Shown: positions 38,059 through 46,796, counted from the first letter of the stretch. The stretch is DNA of 64,000 bases from Gordonibacter faecis (GCF_030077735.1 NZ_JASJEU010000003.1:310001-374000), one strand, 5' to 3'. Notes: generated by a model not told the origin, from the sequence alone. A program made the numbers and translations.

Positions 38059-39549
38059 CTATTCGGCGTCAGCGGCCTTGTCGGCCTCGTCCTTCTTGGC
38101 CTTCTTGGCAGCCGGCTTCTTGGCGGGCTTCTTCTCGGAAGCTTCCTCGCCAGCAGCCTCGTCCTTCTTAGTGGTCTTCTTTGCAGCCGTCTTCTTGGAC
38201 GACTTCTTCTCTTCCTTGATTTCTTCCGCAGTGGCGGGCTGCATCTCGGTCACGACGGCCTTCTCCACCACGTCAAGAGCGGCCCTCGTGCGCAGGATGC
38301 CGCTGCGCACCATGTGCAGCTGGCCGTTCTTGCGCCACTCAGCCTGGAGTGCCTTCGGGTCCTCAACGCCGCTCTTCACGAATTCCTCGGCCACGTCTTC
38401 GTCGGTCACCGTCATGTCGAAGTGGCGGGCCCACGCATCCAGCGCCAGGTCCTGCTTCGCCATATCCTGTGCCTGCTGCTTCACGTCCTGCTTGAACTGG
38501 TCGGCCGTGATGCCCTGCTGGGCCAGGTAGGCGTCAAAGCTCACGCCCTGGCTCTGCAGTTGCTGGAAGAAGTCCTGCAGAAGGCTGGTCTCGGAATCCT
38601 CCAGCATGCCTTCAGGCACTTCGCCCTCCAAGCGCTCGGCCAGCGCCTGAAGCGCCTGGTTCTCCTTCATGCGGGGCAGAACGTCTTCCTTCTGCTGCAC
38701 GATGGACTCGGCGATGCGCTTCTTCAGGTCGGCGACGTCCTCGAAACCAAGCGTGTCCTTGGCCCACTCGTCGGTGACCTCGGGCAGCACCTTGTTCTTG
38801 ACAACCTTCACTTCAACTTCGAAGTTGATCTTTGCGGTCTTGCCCATCAGCGGCTGCGTGAGAATGGTCGGCTCAGCAGGCATGTCGATGGAGAATTCCT
38901 TCTTCTGGCCCTTCTTCATACCCACGATCTCGGCGTCGAAGGCGGGCGGCAGGATGCCGGCACCCAGGCCATAGAGGCGCGAGTCCGTGGTCATGGACTC
39001 AATTTCCTCGCCGGCGTCGTCGGTGGCCTTCATGGCGATGTCGAGGAAGCTGTCCTCCTTGACCTTCGTGGCCGCCGCGGCATCCTCGTAGTCATAATAA
39101 TGTTCGCGCAGCGCCTCAATCTGCTGCTCGATTTCCGCGTCGGACGCGCCCTCCGGCGGAAGGCTGACCTCGACGGGCTCGTAGTTGGTCAGCTCGTACT
39201 CGGGCTTGACCTCCACCTCGAAGCTGTACTCGAAGGGCTTGCCGCCCTCAACCAGACCCATGTCTTCGGCGAACTTCGGCTTCGCCACGGGGAACAGGTT
39301 GTTGTCGTCGATAGCGAGAGGATAGGTTGCGTTCACCACGTCGTCGGTCACCGTAGCGGGAACCGCCTCAGCGCCGAGCGCGTTGTCGATGATTGGACGG
39401 GGAGCCTTGCCCGCACGGAACCCGGGGAAGTTGTACTTGTGCGCAAAGTCTTTGTAGGTCTTCTTGATGCGCGTATCGATATCCTTGGCATCGACGGTAA
39501 CGGTCACTTTGACGCGGTTATCCTGCAATGCCTCAACTTTTGTTTCCAC
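38059..39549 (-). CDS. tig: Trigger factor (ribosome-bound chaperone/PPIase) with Lys/Ala tail
   Basis: A 496-residue chaperone. The ribosome-binding signature GFRAGKAP (43-50) lies in the N-domain, a PPIase domain spans about 160-245 and the helical C-domain follows. The GTG at 39549 is chosen because GGAGG lies eight bases before it and the product then starts VETKVEALQDNRVKVTV, the usual start of the family; an in-frame ATG pair six codons upstream covers that Shine-Dalgarno. The last 60 or so residues are a Lys/Ala/Glu-rich tail (KKSSKKTAAKKTTKK and so on), not part of the standard fold. Confidence 0.95.
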   Translation of the reverse strand: METKVEALQDNRVKVTVTVDAKDIDTRIKKTYKDFAHKYNFPGFRAGKAPRPIIDNALGAEAVPATVTDDVVNATYPLAIDDNNLFPVAKPKFAEDMGLVEGGKPFEYSFEVEVKPEYELTNYEPVEVSLPPEGASDAEIEQQIEALREHYYDYEDAAAATKVKEDSFLDIAMKATDDAGEEIESMTTDSRLYGLGAGILPPAFDAEIVGMKKGQKKEFSIDMPAEPTILTQPLMGKTAKINFEVEVKVVKNKVLPEVTDEWAKDTLGFEDVADLKKRIAESIVQQKEDVLPRMKENQALQALAERLEGEVPEGMLEDSETSLLQDFFQQLQSQGVSFDAYLAQQGITADQFKQDVKQQAQDMAKQDLALDAWARHFDMTVTDEDVAEEFVKSGVEDPKALQAEWRKNGQLHMVRSGILRTRAALDVVEKAVVTEMQPATAEEIKEEKKSSKKTAAKKTTKKDEAAGEEASEKKPAKKPAAKKAKKDEADKAADAE

Positions 39550-39976
39550 GTAACTATCCTCCATCATTTCCTGTCATCGCCTTGCGACGTCGTGCGGCGC
39601 GCTCGGCGGCTGCCCTGCGAAAGCGCGTTGGCGCCGGCTTCGCCTGATCTTCGCCGATGCACGCTCTGAGCACACCGAAACGGAATTATGGCACATATGG
39701 GACGGTTGAGGAAGCAGGTTCACGAAGAACCGACGAAAGACGCGGGAGGGCGTGGCGTATGTGAGGGTGCGGGAGGGGTTTATGTCGCATTATGCGCGTG
39801 CGACGGGCGCTGTGGCGGGCGTGCGACGGGTACGGTGAGGCGCGCGAAACCTTCGCCGAAACGTTGATTGAATCTGGGCGATTCTCCACAGCGCGCAGAC
39901 GCACAAGCAGCTATCATGGAAACCGACAGAAAACCTTCCGCGCAAGACCCCTCTCACCCACCCGAAAGGCTTACGT
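39550..39976. other. Non-coding region upstream of tig
   Basis: No gene could be supported in this 427-bp stretch. It must hold the tig promoter (minus strand) and that of the small membrane protein gene (plus strand). A TATCAT hexamer at 39913-39918 could be a -10 box for the latter. No strong hairpin was found. Confidence 0.35.
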
Positions 39977-40336
39977 GTGTCCCTCGTTTTGAACATACCG
40001 CAGGAGCGCGAACTTCGACGCCTCATCGACTACGAACGTGCGACGTGCAGCGTTGAGGGTGAGTTGGTGTATCGCTGCGCCTTCCCCTTCCGTCCCGACG
40101 ATGAGTTGCAAACCGAACTCATCGAGCGCGGCGCGCTGGCGACGAAGACCGAGGGGCGACGTGGCACCATTGTAGTTATCACGTCCGAGGGGTATTCCTA
40201 CTTCTTAGAGAAGGCGCGCGCCGAGCGCGAGCGTGTGCGCCGCGAGAAGCGCGATGCGCGGCTCATGGCGTTCGCCGCGGTGCTAGGCGCGGCATGCGTG
40301 GTGGTGGGATTTTTGCTGGGGAGGTTTGTGGCGTAG
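39977..40336 (+). CDS. Small C-tail-anchored membrane protein of unknown function
   Basis: A 119-residue protein. The first 95 residues are soluble and resemble a winged-helix-like fold by pattern only (IERGALATKTEGRRGTIVVITSEGYSYFLEKAR). They are followed by a basic stretch (RERVRREKRDAR) and a single C-terminal helix (LMAFAAVLGAACVVVGFLLG), so the soluble part probably faces the cytoplasm. The GTG start has GAAAGG seven bases upstream. Not recognised as a named family. Confidence 0.6.
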   Translation: MSLVLNIPQERELRRLIDYERATCSVEGELVYRCAFPFRPDDELQTELIERGALATKTEGRRGTIVVITSEGYSYFLEKARAERERVRREKRDARLMAFAAVLGAACVVVGFLLGRFVA

Positions 40337-40441
40337 GTGCGTGCGGGCCGCGGGCACGGGCCCGGGACGTCGGACGCGGCGCGCCCTTCATCGTAGCAAC
40401 AAAAAAGGCCAGACATGGTGTCTGACCTCCTAGAATTCAAA

Positions 40442-40517
40442 TGGTGGACCGTCGGGGACTCGAACCCCGGACCTTGGGATTAAGAGTCCCCTGCTCTACC
40501 AACTAAGCTAACGGTCC
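40442..40517 (-). tRNA. tRNA-Lys (CTT)
   Basis: A cloverleaf folds on the minus strand: acceptor GGACCGT/ACGGTCC, D-arm GCTTAGTTGGTAGAGC, anticodon loop CTCTTAA (anticodon CTT), T-arm with GGTTCGAGTCC. The discriminator A is followed by an encoded CCA (40442-40444). Confidence 0.95.
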
Positions 40518-40606
40518 AAGTGAAAACTATGTCAAAGTGCGCAAAGCGCTGGGCTATCTTAAAGCATGCAAGTTGTGATTGCAAGCCCTAATTTCAAAAA
40601 GCGCGC

Positions 40607-40684
40607 TGGGGTGGCTAATCGGACTCGAACCGACGACCTCCAGAGCCACAATCTGGCGTTCTAGCCAACTGAACTATAGCCACC
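40607..40684 (-). tRNA. tRNA-His (GTG)
   Basis: A cloverleaf on the minus strand with an extra G at position -1 paired with C73, as expected for tRNA-His. The acceptor is GTGGCTA/TAGCCAC and the anticodon loop TTGTGGC gives GTG. CCA is encoded at 40607-40609. Confidence 0.95.
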
Positions 40685-40921
40685 AAGGCGCAAGGTGGAA
40701 GTATACGGATTTTGGGCGGCGAGTGCAAGAGGGATTATGGACAAATTGTATCAGCATCGCTGCAATCCGGCGCTGATCGGCCCTTCTAGAGTAGTATTGT
40801 CGTCAGAAATGCCGCGTTTCGCGCCGTTTTGGTCGCCTTTTCGGCGCCAGCGGGCAAGCCCGGCCACCCTATTAAGGCGCCAGGGGCGCCCACCCTCACA
40901 ACCTTTGAGGAGCACAGGCAC

Positions 40922-42505
40922 GTGGAAAAACAGTCTTCAGAAAAACGATTCGCCCTTTTAATAGATGCCGACAACGTCTCGGCCAAATACATCAAACCCA
41001 TCACCGACGAACTGTCGAAGTACGGCACCGTCACCTATAAGCGCATTTACGGCGACTGGACGCTCACGCTGCACGCCAAATGGAAAGACGCGCTGCTGGA
41101 AAACTCCATCACGCCCATCCAGCAGTTCGGCTACACCCAGGGCAAAAACGCCACCGACTCGGCCATGATCATCGACGCCATGGACATCTTATATACGCGG
41201 TCGGTGGAGGGCTTCTGCATCGTATCGAGCGACAGCGACTTCACGCGCCTGGCCAGCCGCATCCGCGAAAGCGGCCTCACGGTCATTGGCATGGGCGAGA
41301 AGAAAACGCCCGTCCCCTTCCGCAAGGCGTGCGACATTTTCACCACGCTGGAGCTTTTGTTGCCGGGTAACGGCAAGAACGGACGCGGCAAGGGCAAGCC
41401 TGACCAGGGCGGACAGGCTGCAAATAGCCAGAGCAACACCGGCCCCTCTATTGAAGAGATTGAACAGGCCGTGGTGAACATCATCACTGACAACCAGAAT
41501 AATGGTAAGTCAACTGGCCTTGGCGAGGTGGGCAGCCGCCTGCTGAAGCGTTACCCCGACTTCGACGTGCGCAGCTACGGCACGAATCAGCTGAAGAAGC
41601 TGCTGGATGAATTCGAGAGCGTCGTGGTGACGAAGGACGGCAGCTCTGTCACGGTGGAGCTGGCTGAGGAAAAGAGTACGGAGCGCGAACCGGAAGCTGC
41701 TGCGGGTGAAGCGGTCGCTGCTGCTGGCGAGAACCCTGCTAGTGAGCGCGAGAACGCCGCCGCGTCCGAGGCGGCGAACGAGCAGCCTCGTGAAAGTACG
41801 GGTACAGTTGGTGAGAAGCGGCTGCGACGCTCCACCCATATGAGCGCCAAGCGCGGCACTACAAGCACGTTGAAGCCCGCCGACAAAACCGATAAGCAGG
41901 AGGCCGAGACACCCGCAGCGCCTGAAACTCCGAAGACTGCGAAAGAAACCAGCGCGACAAAGGCGGCTCCTCAAGCTGAAAAGCCTGCCGAGGAAGTTCC
42001 TTCACCTGCGGCTGAGACTGGGGTTGCAAGCGATGCAAGCGAGCCCGTGGACTTCCGCCCCGGCCGCGCTACGCGCAAACGTGCAGCGGCGTCACGCGGC
42101 GGCACCACCAAGCACGAGGCGCGCGAAGCGAAGCCTCGCAAGACGTCCGACGAAGCACAGCGCGACACGGCGAGCGATACCCCCACTCCCAAGGCCGCGC
42201 CAAAGCGCCGCACCACAAAGGCGAACGCGGGCAAGGCGAAGCCCCAAGCAGCCCCAACGGCTCCCGCCGCTGTCGCCCCCGCCACCTCCACTGCCACGGG
42301 TGCCGAGGCGTTCATTCGCCAGACCGTGGCCGATGCGGGCGCCGAGGGTGCCGAGCTGGGTGCCCTTGGCAAGCGCGTGCGCGCCAAATTCCGCACGTTC
42401 AAGGTGCGCGATTTGGGTTACCCGCAGCTCCGCAGCTACGTGGCTGACCTGGATGGCATCACCGTCGAGCAGCGCGACGGCCGCTTCTACGCCCGCCTCG
42501 CGTAG
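40922..42505 (+). CDS. NYN-domain putative RNase with two LOTUS/OST-HTH domains
   Basis: A 527-residue protein. The N-terminus is a NYN (PIN-like) domain (about 8-155): ALLIDADNVSAKYIKPIT with acidic residues D15 and D17, then ATDSAMIIDAMDIL, VSSDSDFTRLASRI and GMGEKKTP. Two winged-helix OST-HTH/LOTUS domains follow at about 175-250 (SIEEIEQAVVNIITDN) and 459-527 (AFIRQTVADAGAEGAELGAL). They are joined by a roughly 200-residue linker rich in Ala, Glu, Lys and Pro, likely disordered. The GTG start at 40922 has GAGGAG upstream. NYN-LOTUS proteins are predicted RNA-binding nucleases; the target here is unknown. Confidence 0.88.
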   Translation: MEKQSSEKRFALLIDADNVSAKYIKPITDELSKYGTVTYKRIYGDWTLTLHAKWKDALLENSITPIQQFGYTQGKNATDSAMIIDAMDILYTRSVEGFCIVSSDSDFTRLASRIRESGLTVIGMGEKKTPVPFRKACDIFTTLELLLPGNGKNGRGKGKPDQGGQAANSQSNTGPSIEEIEQAVVNIITDNQNNGKSTGLGEVGSRLLKRYPDFDVRSYGTNQLKKLLDEFESVVVTKDGSSVTVELAEEKSTEREPEAAAGEAVAAAGENPASERENAAASEAANEQPRESTGTVGEKRLRRSTHMSAKRGTTSTLKPADKTDKQEAETPAAPETPKTAKETSATKAAPQAEKPAEEVPSPAAETGVASDASEPVDFRPGRATRKRAAASRGGTTKHEAREAKPRKTSDEAQRDTASDTPTPKAAPKRRTTKANAGKAKPQAAPTAPAAVAPATSTATGAEAFIRQTVADAGAEGAELGALGKRVRAKFRTFKVRDLGYPQLRSYVADLDGITVEQRDGRFYARLA

Positions 42506-42598
42506 GCGCAGCGCCACCTTCAAAGGCTTGTTGAACGGGAGGGGCCACTCCCCTGCCGTGGTATCCTGCCCCGCAAAGGACAATCCAAGGAGGATCTC

Positions 42599-43174
42599 AT
42601 GAAGAAGCTGCTCGCCGTAGTGGTGGCCGTGGCGCTGGTGGCCGTGGGTGTGGTTGGTACGCTGGCGTTTCAGCGCGCGTTCGAGCCCAGTGTCAAGCTG
42701 AGTTCCACGTCCATCCAAGAACAACTGACGAATGCGAGCGAGCTGGCCACCGCAAAGCTGGAATACCGCGGGCTCGTGCGCTACGAAAATGGTGAAATAG
42801 ACTTCATTAATAAGAAGGGCTTCACCATGGTGTATGACGCCGAAATACGCGCCGGCGTCGATTTGTCGCAAGCCTCCGTCGATGTAAACGGTCACACTAT
42901 CACCGTACGCCTGCCCGCCGCCCAGCTTCTCGGTGTTGAGATTGACCCTGATTCGCTCGAGTTCTACGACTCCACATTCGCGCTATTCAACTGGGAAAAC
43001 AAGCAGGACACCGCCGAGGCTCTGAAAGCCGCCCACTCCGACGCCGAGGGCAAAGTAAACCAAACCGACATGCTCACCCAAGCCGACGAACAGGCACGCA
43101 CCCTGGTAGAGAACCTCCTTCGCCCCTTCACGCAGGGCGAGCGCGCCTACACGCTTTCAATCGTCGCTGCCTAA
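42599..43174 (+). CDS. DUF4230 membrane-anchored protein
   Basis: A 191-residue protein with an N-terminal signal anchor (KKLLAVVVAVALVAVGVVGTLAF) and an outer domain resembling DUF4230 (TSIQEQLTNASELATAKLEYRG, then AGVDLSQASVDVNGHTITVRLP and a helical C-terminus). Function unknown. The ATG has AAGGAGG six bases upstream. It starts 94 bp after the NYN gene on the same strand. Confidence 0.82.
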   Translation: MKKLLAVVVAVALVAVGVVGTLAFQRAFEPSVKLSSTSIQEQLTNASELATAKLEYRGLVRYENGEIDFINKKGFTMVYDAEIRAGVDLSQASVDVNGHTITVRLPAAQLLGVEIDPDSLEFYDSTFALFNWENKQDTAEALKAAHSDAEGKVNQTDMLTQADEQARTLVENLLRPFTQGERAYTLSIVAA

Positions 43175-43232
43175 TCGCGCACATTCTGCTATCATGTTCG
43201 CTGCGCTTTTTTTGAAGCGCACTCACAGCCGT

Positions 43233-43318
43233 GCGGGCGTGGCGGAATTGGCAGACGCGCCAGATTTAGGTTCTGGTACCCAAAAGGTGTGAAGGTTCAA
43301 GTCCTTTCGCCCGCACCA
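43233..43318 (+). tRNA. tRNA-Leu (TAG)
   Basis: An 86-nt class II tRNA: acceptor GCGGGCG/CGCCCGC, long variable arm, anticodon loop TTTAGGT (anticodon TAG) in the stem CCAGA/TCTGG, discriminator A and encoded CCA at 43316-43318. The low-GC accessory block begins directly after it. Confidence 0.95.
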
Positions 43319-43402
43319 TCAAAAACGGTACTTTTTAGTTTCTCTAATTAGGTGTAATAACCTAAAACCTTTTATCACCATCTAAGTCAACTGTTTCAGC
43401 TG

Positions 43403-44356
43403 TTAGTGCCGGAAGATAAACTGATAATGGTACTCAAAAAAGCTTCTGTCGAGCTCTTCTCTGTCGTAAAAAGGATGCCTATTGTGGTATTCGTTAGATG
43501 AGTCAATATGCTCTATTCGGCCACTTGAGGGATTTATCGCTATACAGCCGTAGTCGAATTCGACATGATGTGTTGGGCATAGGACCATTATATTGCTTCT
43601 CACATCTGGACCATTATGCCCCGCTCCAAGCGGGCGTATATGATGGCCCTCCGAATAGCTCCTTTTACTAGGCAATAAAATACTCTTTCCGCATATCTGA
43701 CACACGTTTTTGTATTTGTCTTTTAGGTTTTTGCTAAGTTTAGTGTCTCTTACGCATCTTGTGACCGTTTGTGTAACCTTGGGAAGTCGTGAATCCTTCA
43801 AGATTTCTTCAGGCAGGGAGTCTTCTTCATTTTTTATTAAAATGTTGTCAAATAATCCGACCCCATTCTCTTCTAAGTATTCTTTGATTAAGAAAAAGAT
43901 TGCTTTAGGAACTCTTGTTAAATATTTTTGGGCTACTCCTCGGTTTTTGGTATAAAAAGAATCGAAGTCTTTTGGAAGGCTATCCCATCTTTCTTGAATG
44001 AATGTCATTAGTTCCAGCTTGTTCTCAAATTCGCTAAACCCAATTAGCGGAATCTTGTAGTAGTGTGTATACCCGTTTTCTTTGGCCCATTTGCCGGGAA
44101 TAGTGGGCTCATCGTCAGTTTCGATGTATCCGCCGCCAGCTATCGAGATTCCCGCAAAATGCTGCATACCTTCTTTCAGACAGCTGATTATTAGATCACC
44201 CTGTTGGACCTCGCGCATCACATTCCAGCGATCGCGACCGTCTCTGGAGCACGATGGGCTCCAGAGACACGTCCCAAATTCCCATCCATATCCACCATGT
44301 ATTCGGTTAGTGAGCTCAATAAATACTGAGTGTTCTTCTAAATAGGTTAAATCCAT
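43403..44356 (-). CDS. Predicted modification-dependent nuclease: EVE-like plus HNH
   Basis: A 317-residue protein. The N-terminal half has an EVE/PUA-like sensor pattern (about 15-110): GYGWEFGTCLWSP, WNVMREVQQGDLIISCL, MQHFAGISIAGGGYI. The C-terminus is an HNH nuclease (about 215-270): CQICGKSILLPS, SEGHHIRPLGAGHNG, N255, CPTHHVEFDYG, with zinc ligands at C219/C222 and C260/H263. Families with this layout are predicted type IV restriction enzymes that read modified bases and cut DNA. The start has AAGAGG upstream. Base composition is low-GC, unlike the core genes. Activity is inferred from domains only. Confidence 0.72.
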   Translation of the reverse strand: MDLTYLEEHSVFIELTNRIHGGYGWEFGTCLWSPSCSRDGRDRWNVMREVQQGDLIISCLKEGMQHFAGISIAGGGYIETDDEPTIPGKWAKENGYTHYYKIPLIGFSEFENKLELMTFIQERWDSLPKDFDSFYTKNRGVAQKYLTRVPKAIFFLIKEYLEENGVGLFDNILIKNEEDSLPEEILKDSRLPKVTQTVTRCVRDTKLSKNLKDKYKNVCQICGKSILLPSKRSYSEGHHIRPLGAGHNGPDVRSNIMVLCPTHHVEFDYGCIAINPSSGRIEHIDSSNEYHNRHPFYDREELDRSFFEYHYQFIFRH

Positions 44357-44454
44357 TTGCCCTGCCTCTTGTTGTTAATAGCGAACAGTACAGAACTGAC
44401 TACCGTGTTTCTTATACTAAATGCCTATTTTTTAAAAAGGTTCTGTATCACCAC

Positions 44455-45615
44455 TCAGACCACTCTTTTGCTCCTGCGTTCAAGTTCTGCTTCGATTTTC
44501 TTTATACGTGCTGGTGGCATGTTGGGGTTTTGACGCAAAATCTCAGCTGCTTCTTGAGCGAAGCCCTCCAAGGCGCTCGCATCAATCCAGGCGTAGTCTT
44601 GCAGAATGGCAAGCTGTTTTTCTGGATCTTTTGTATGAGCGAAAGGTTTTGCTTCGTATTCATAGTCGATGGGTGCATCCAACGAGGGCTTATCGCACCA
44701 GAGGCTATTTCCAGTGTCAAAAATGGGCGCTATCCGAGTAAATTCCAGCGTTTCGACATTTCTAATAACACCGAAATTTCTCCAATGGCGATCAAAATTA
44801 CCCAAAAGGTAGTCACAGACAAACATTTTGGAAAGTGTCTCAGTGATGTTCGCAAGCCCCAGTTTTTCGTAACAACTCACCAAGAACTGATAGTCGTTAA
44901 TCGAGCTTGGCTTTTTATTGCTTGTTATAAGATGCCAAGCGGGAATGAGTTCTTCGTCATCTCTGAGCATATTTTCGCAGGCACAATAAATTCTGTTGGC
45001 CTCACTATAGAAGTCGTAAGAAACATACTCCTGCTCCTGCAACAAACGGCGATGCAGATGCGTTGCGATAACTTCGTTATACACTTCTTGGTTGATAAAG
45101 CCGCTACCGCTTTTGACCAGGAGTCTTTTCCCCTCTTGAATAACCCATTTCTTGTCGAGCGCCCCGTCAACCGTTGAATTAGGAGACATCAAATCAGGGT
45201 GGTCTTTCCAGCTAGAAGAATCCTGCCCTAACGTAATGAGTCCTAAATCGTCGGAAAAGTCATTGTCGAAGAAATTGATTTCATCCCACTTTTGTGGATT
45301 AGCTGGATCATTTATCCAGTAGCGATCGGACAGGGAAAGCCCGAAGTTTTTTTCCGCAAGAACAAGGGTGCTCTCAATTTTTAGCTTATCTTTCAGCTGG
45401 TTTATCTGCGCACGAGATGCAGGTATGGCGCGATTTTTCCACCAATCGTTGACTCGCTTTCGCTCAACCTCGCCCCCAGGGTTGAATATGGCGAGGGGCG
45501 CGAAGTCAAGATGATGGATGTCCGTGATTTTGGCTATAGAATGCGTTTCAAGGTCGTACTGGAAATCAAGCACCGGCCTATTTTTATTCATGAGGGTATA
45601 TTCAATAATGCTCAT
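44455..45615 (-). CDS. HipA-like protein kinase (stand-alone)
   Basis: A 386-residue protein whose C-terminal half has the HipA kinase signature: YLLGNFDRHWRNFGVI (N273, D275, H277, N280) followed by the metal-binding IAPIFDTGNSLW (D300). The N-terminal part is less typical. HipA kinases phosphorylate targets such as GltX and halt growth; they are usually paired with a HipB HTH antitoxin. No hipB-like gene is adjacent. ATG 45615 is chosen because AAGGAG lies 10 bases upstream; a GTG nine bases before it is too close to that site. Confidence 0.75.
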   Translation of the reverse strand: MSIIEYTLMNKNRPVLDFQYDLETHSIAKITDIHHLDFAPLAIFNPGGEVERKRVNDWWKNRAIPASRAQINQLKDKLKIESTLVLAEKNFGLSLSDRYWINDPANPQKWDEINFFDNDFSDDLGLITLGQDSSSWKDHPDLMSPNSTVDGALDKKWVIQEGKRLLVKSGSGFINQEVYNEVIATHLHRRLLQEQEYVSYDFYSEANRIYCACENMLRDDEELIPAWHLITSNKKPSSINDYQFLVSCYEKLGLANITETLSKMFVCDYLLGNFDRHWRNFGVIRNVETLEFTRIAPIFDTGNSLWCDKPSLDAPIDYEYEAKPFAHTKDPEKQLAILQDYAWIDASALEGFAQEAAEILRQNPNMPPARIKKIEAELERRSKRVV

Positions 45616-46111
45616 AAGCGCCACTCTCCTTATTATCGGAGTGCTCTCAGTTTAGATAAACCTATTTCAGTACGGTTCCTTCTGTCTTCAATTGTACCAT
45701 TCGTCTAAAAATTCGCTGTTCAGACGACACGAAGCGCTATTACGCTCGGTGAACATATAGTCTCGTCTTGCTAAGGGTTACCTTATCTTACGACGTGCAA
45801 AAATATTCCCAACCGTAGTGTTCATAAAATGAAGCGTGGTTCGTTATAAGATATAAAATATCAATTGCGTATTCGTTCATGTTTGAATAAACATACTACA
45901 GTAGCGTCCCGCCATCCCTTTACAACGCTTATCTTTCTAAGTATGCTTCTAAAGGGATGCTCCATTTTTCGTAAAATCATTGAGAAGCTTGTTCTATAGT
46001 TTCAGGTTTGTCTCTCAACCAGATTATTTCATAATTCATCAAATGCTTACTCTTCCTTAGTCATTCCAGGTCTACTTTTATCAGGGAGTAGTACTTGAGT
46101 GACCCCCCCCC
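45616..46111. other. AT-rich non-coding stretch ending in a C9 tract
   Basis: No gene could be supported. The region holds the likely promoter of the HipA-like gene at its left end and a run of nine C at 46103-46111. The rest shows no clear repeat or RNA structure by eye. Confidence 0.4.
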
Positions 46112-46258
46112 TTAGACCAAACGTTTAGCAGACTCTTCCACCCACTCACAATCTCTGCATCGATTAATAATTGATTGCCAAAGGTCCGTATCTATGGATA
46201 TAGCTTTCTGATCTGATGGCGTTATACCAAAAATTCTGATTTTGAAATATTGATACAC
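46112..46258 (-). pseudogene. Short open frame, possibly the tail of a decayed gene
   Basis: A 48-codon minus-strand frame from GTG 46258 to TAA at 46112 that looks protein-like (SIDTDLWQSIINRC, EWVEESAKRLV) but has no ribosome-binding site. It is in the same frame as the small membrane protein gene upstream (46313-46492), separated from it by TGA and TAA codons. G9 follows directly after its stop. It may be a gene fragment. Confidence 0.3.
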
Positions 46259-46312
46259 TTTTAATTAGGTGGTGCTGTCGAAAAGTCTTATATGAGTAGC
46301 CATGAAAGAAAC

Positions 46313-46492
46313 TCAATTAGGTGTAAGAAATCCTTGTACTAGAAAGTTAACCGAAATTGGAATGATTAATCCGAGAAAGTACTTTAGAAATGATAATTTT
46401 GGCTTCTCTTTGCTATCCCCTTTCTCATCCTCTTTACTTGTAATGCGAAAATTACTTTCAAATAAGAAAGAAAATTTGAACCCGAACTTCAT
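46313..46492 (-). CDS. Small single-helix membrane protein
   Basis: A 59-residue frame that starts at ATG 46492 with an ideal Shine-Dalgarno (AAAGGAGG, five bases before the ATG). The first 35 residues include a charged patch (TSKEDEKGDSKEKPK), followed by a likely membrane helix (FLKYFLGLIIPISVNFLVQG). It could also be the N-terminal part of a decayed longer gene, since the same frame continues downstream past two stops. Not recognised. Confidence 0.45.
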   Translation of the reverse strand: MKFGFKFSFLFESNFRITSKEDEKGDSKEKPKLSFLKYFLGLIIPISVNFLVQGFLTPN

Positions 46493-46622
46493 CAGCACCT
46501 CCTTTTTGCCTTCCATTTTTCACAAAGGGAAGTAATCCGTTGTGCCCATAACTTCTTTTACATTTCACATTATTTGAAGTACTCTGCAAAGGTGTTATTA
46601 GCAGTATATTTTGGAGAAGCAC

Positions 46623-46787
46623 ATGGAAAAAGAAATCCGTAGAATTGGGTTCGATGAAAGTATTGGCCAAATGATAGCGTCTTTTAAAGCAGACTATCAT
46701 CGCGATTCTAATAGCATTTCTTTTGTATATGAACCTTTGGATCGTGCCATAGATGACGTAAATGCTGACCTCGGTTCTTATATCTAA
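46623..46787 (+). CDS. Small 54-residue protein, or N-terminal part of a split gene
   Basis: The ATG at 46623 has GGAGAAG at good distance and the frame runs 54 codons to TAA at 46785-46787. The product (EKEIRRIGFDESIGQMIASF and so on) is acidic and not recognised. The next gene starts 10 bp later in the same frame with no ribosome-binding site of its own. The two may therefore be translationally coupled, or be one gene cut by an in-frame ochre codon. Confidence 0.5.
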   Translation: MEKEIRRIGFDESIGQMIASFKADYHRDSNSISFVYEPLDRAIDDVNADLGSYI

Positions 46788-46796
46788 TTAGCAAAT

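Noticed and set aside
37924..39669. A 581-codon plus-strand open frame opposite tig
   Set aside because: The Leu/His-rich product is the mirror of the Lys/Ala/Glu-rich trigger factor; tig motifs on the minus strand are unambiguous.
46302..46535. A 77-codon plus-strand frame in the island
   Set aside because: No ribosome-binding site, while the opposite strand has an ideal one at 46492; the minus-strand reading is preferred.
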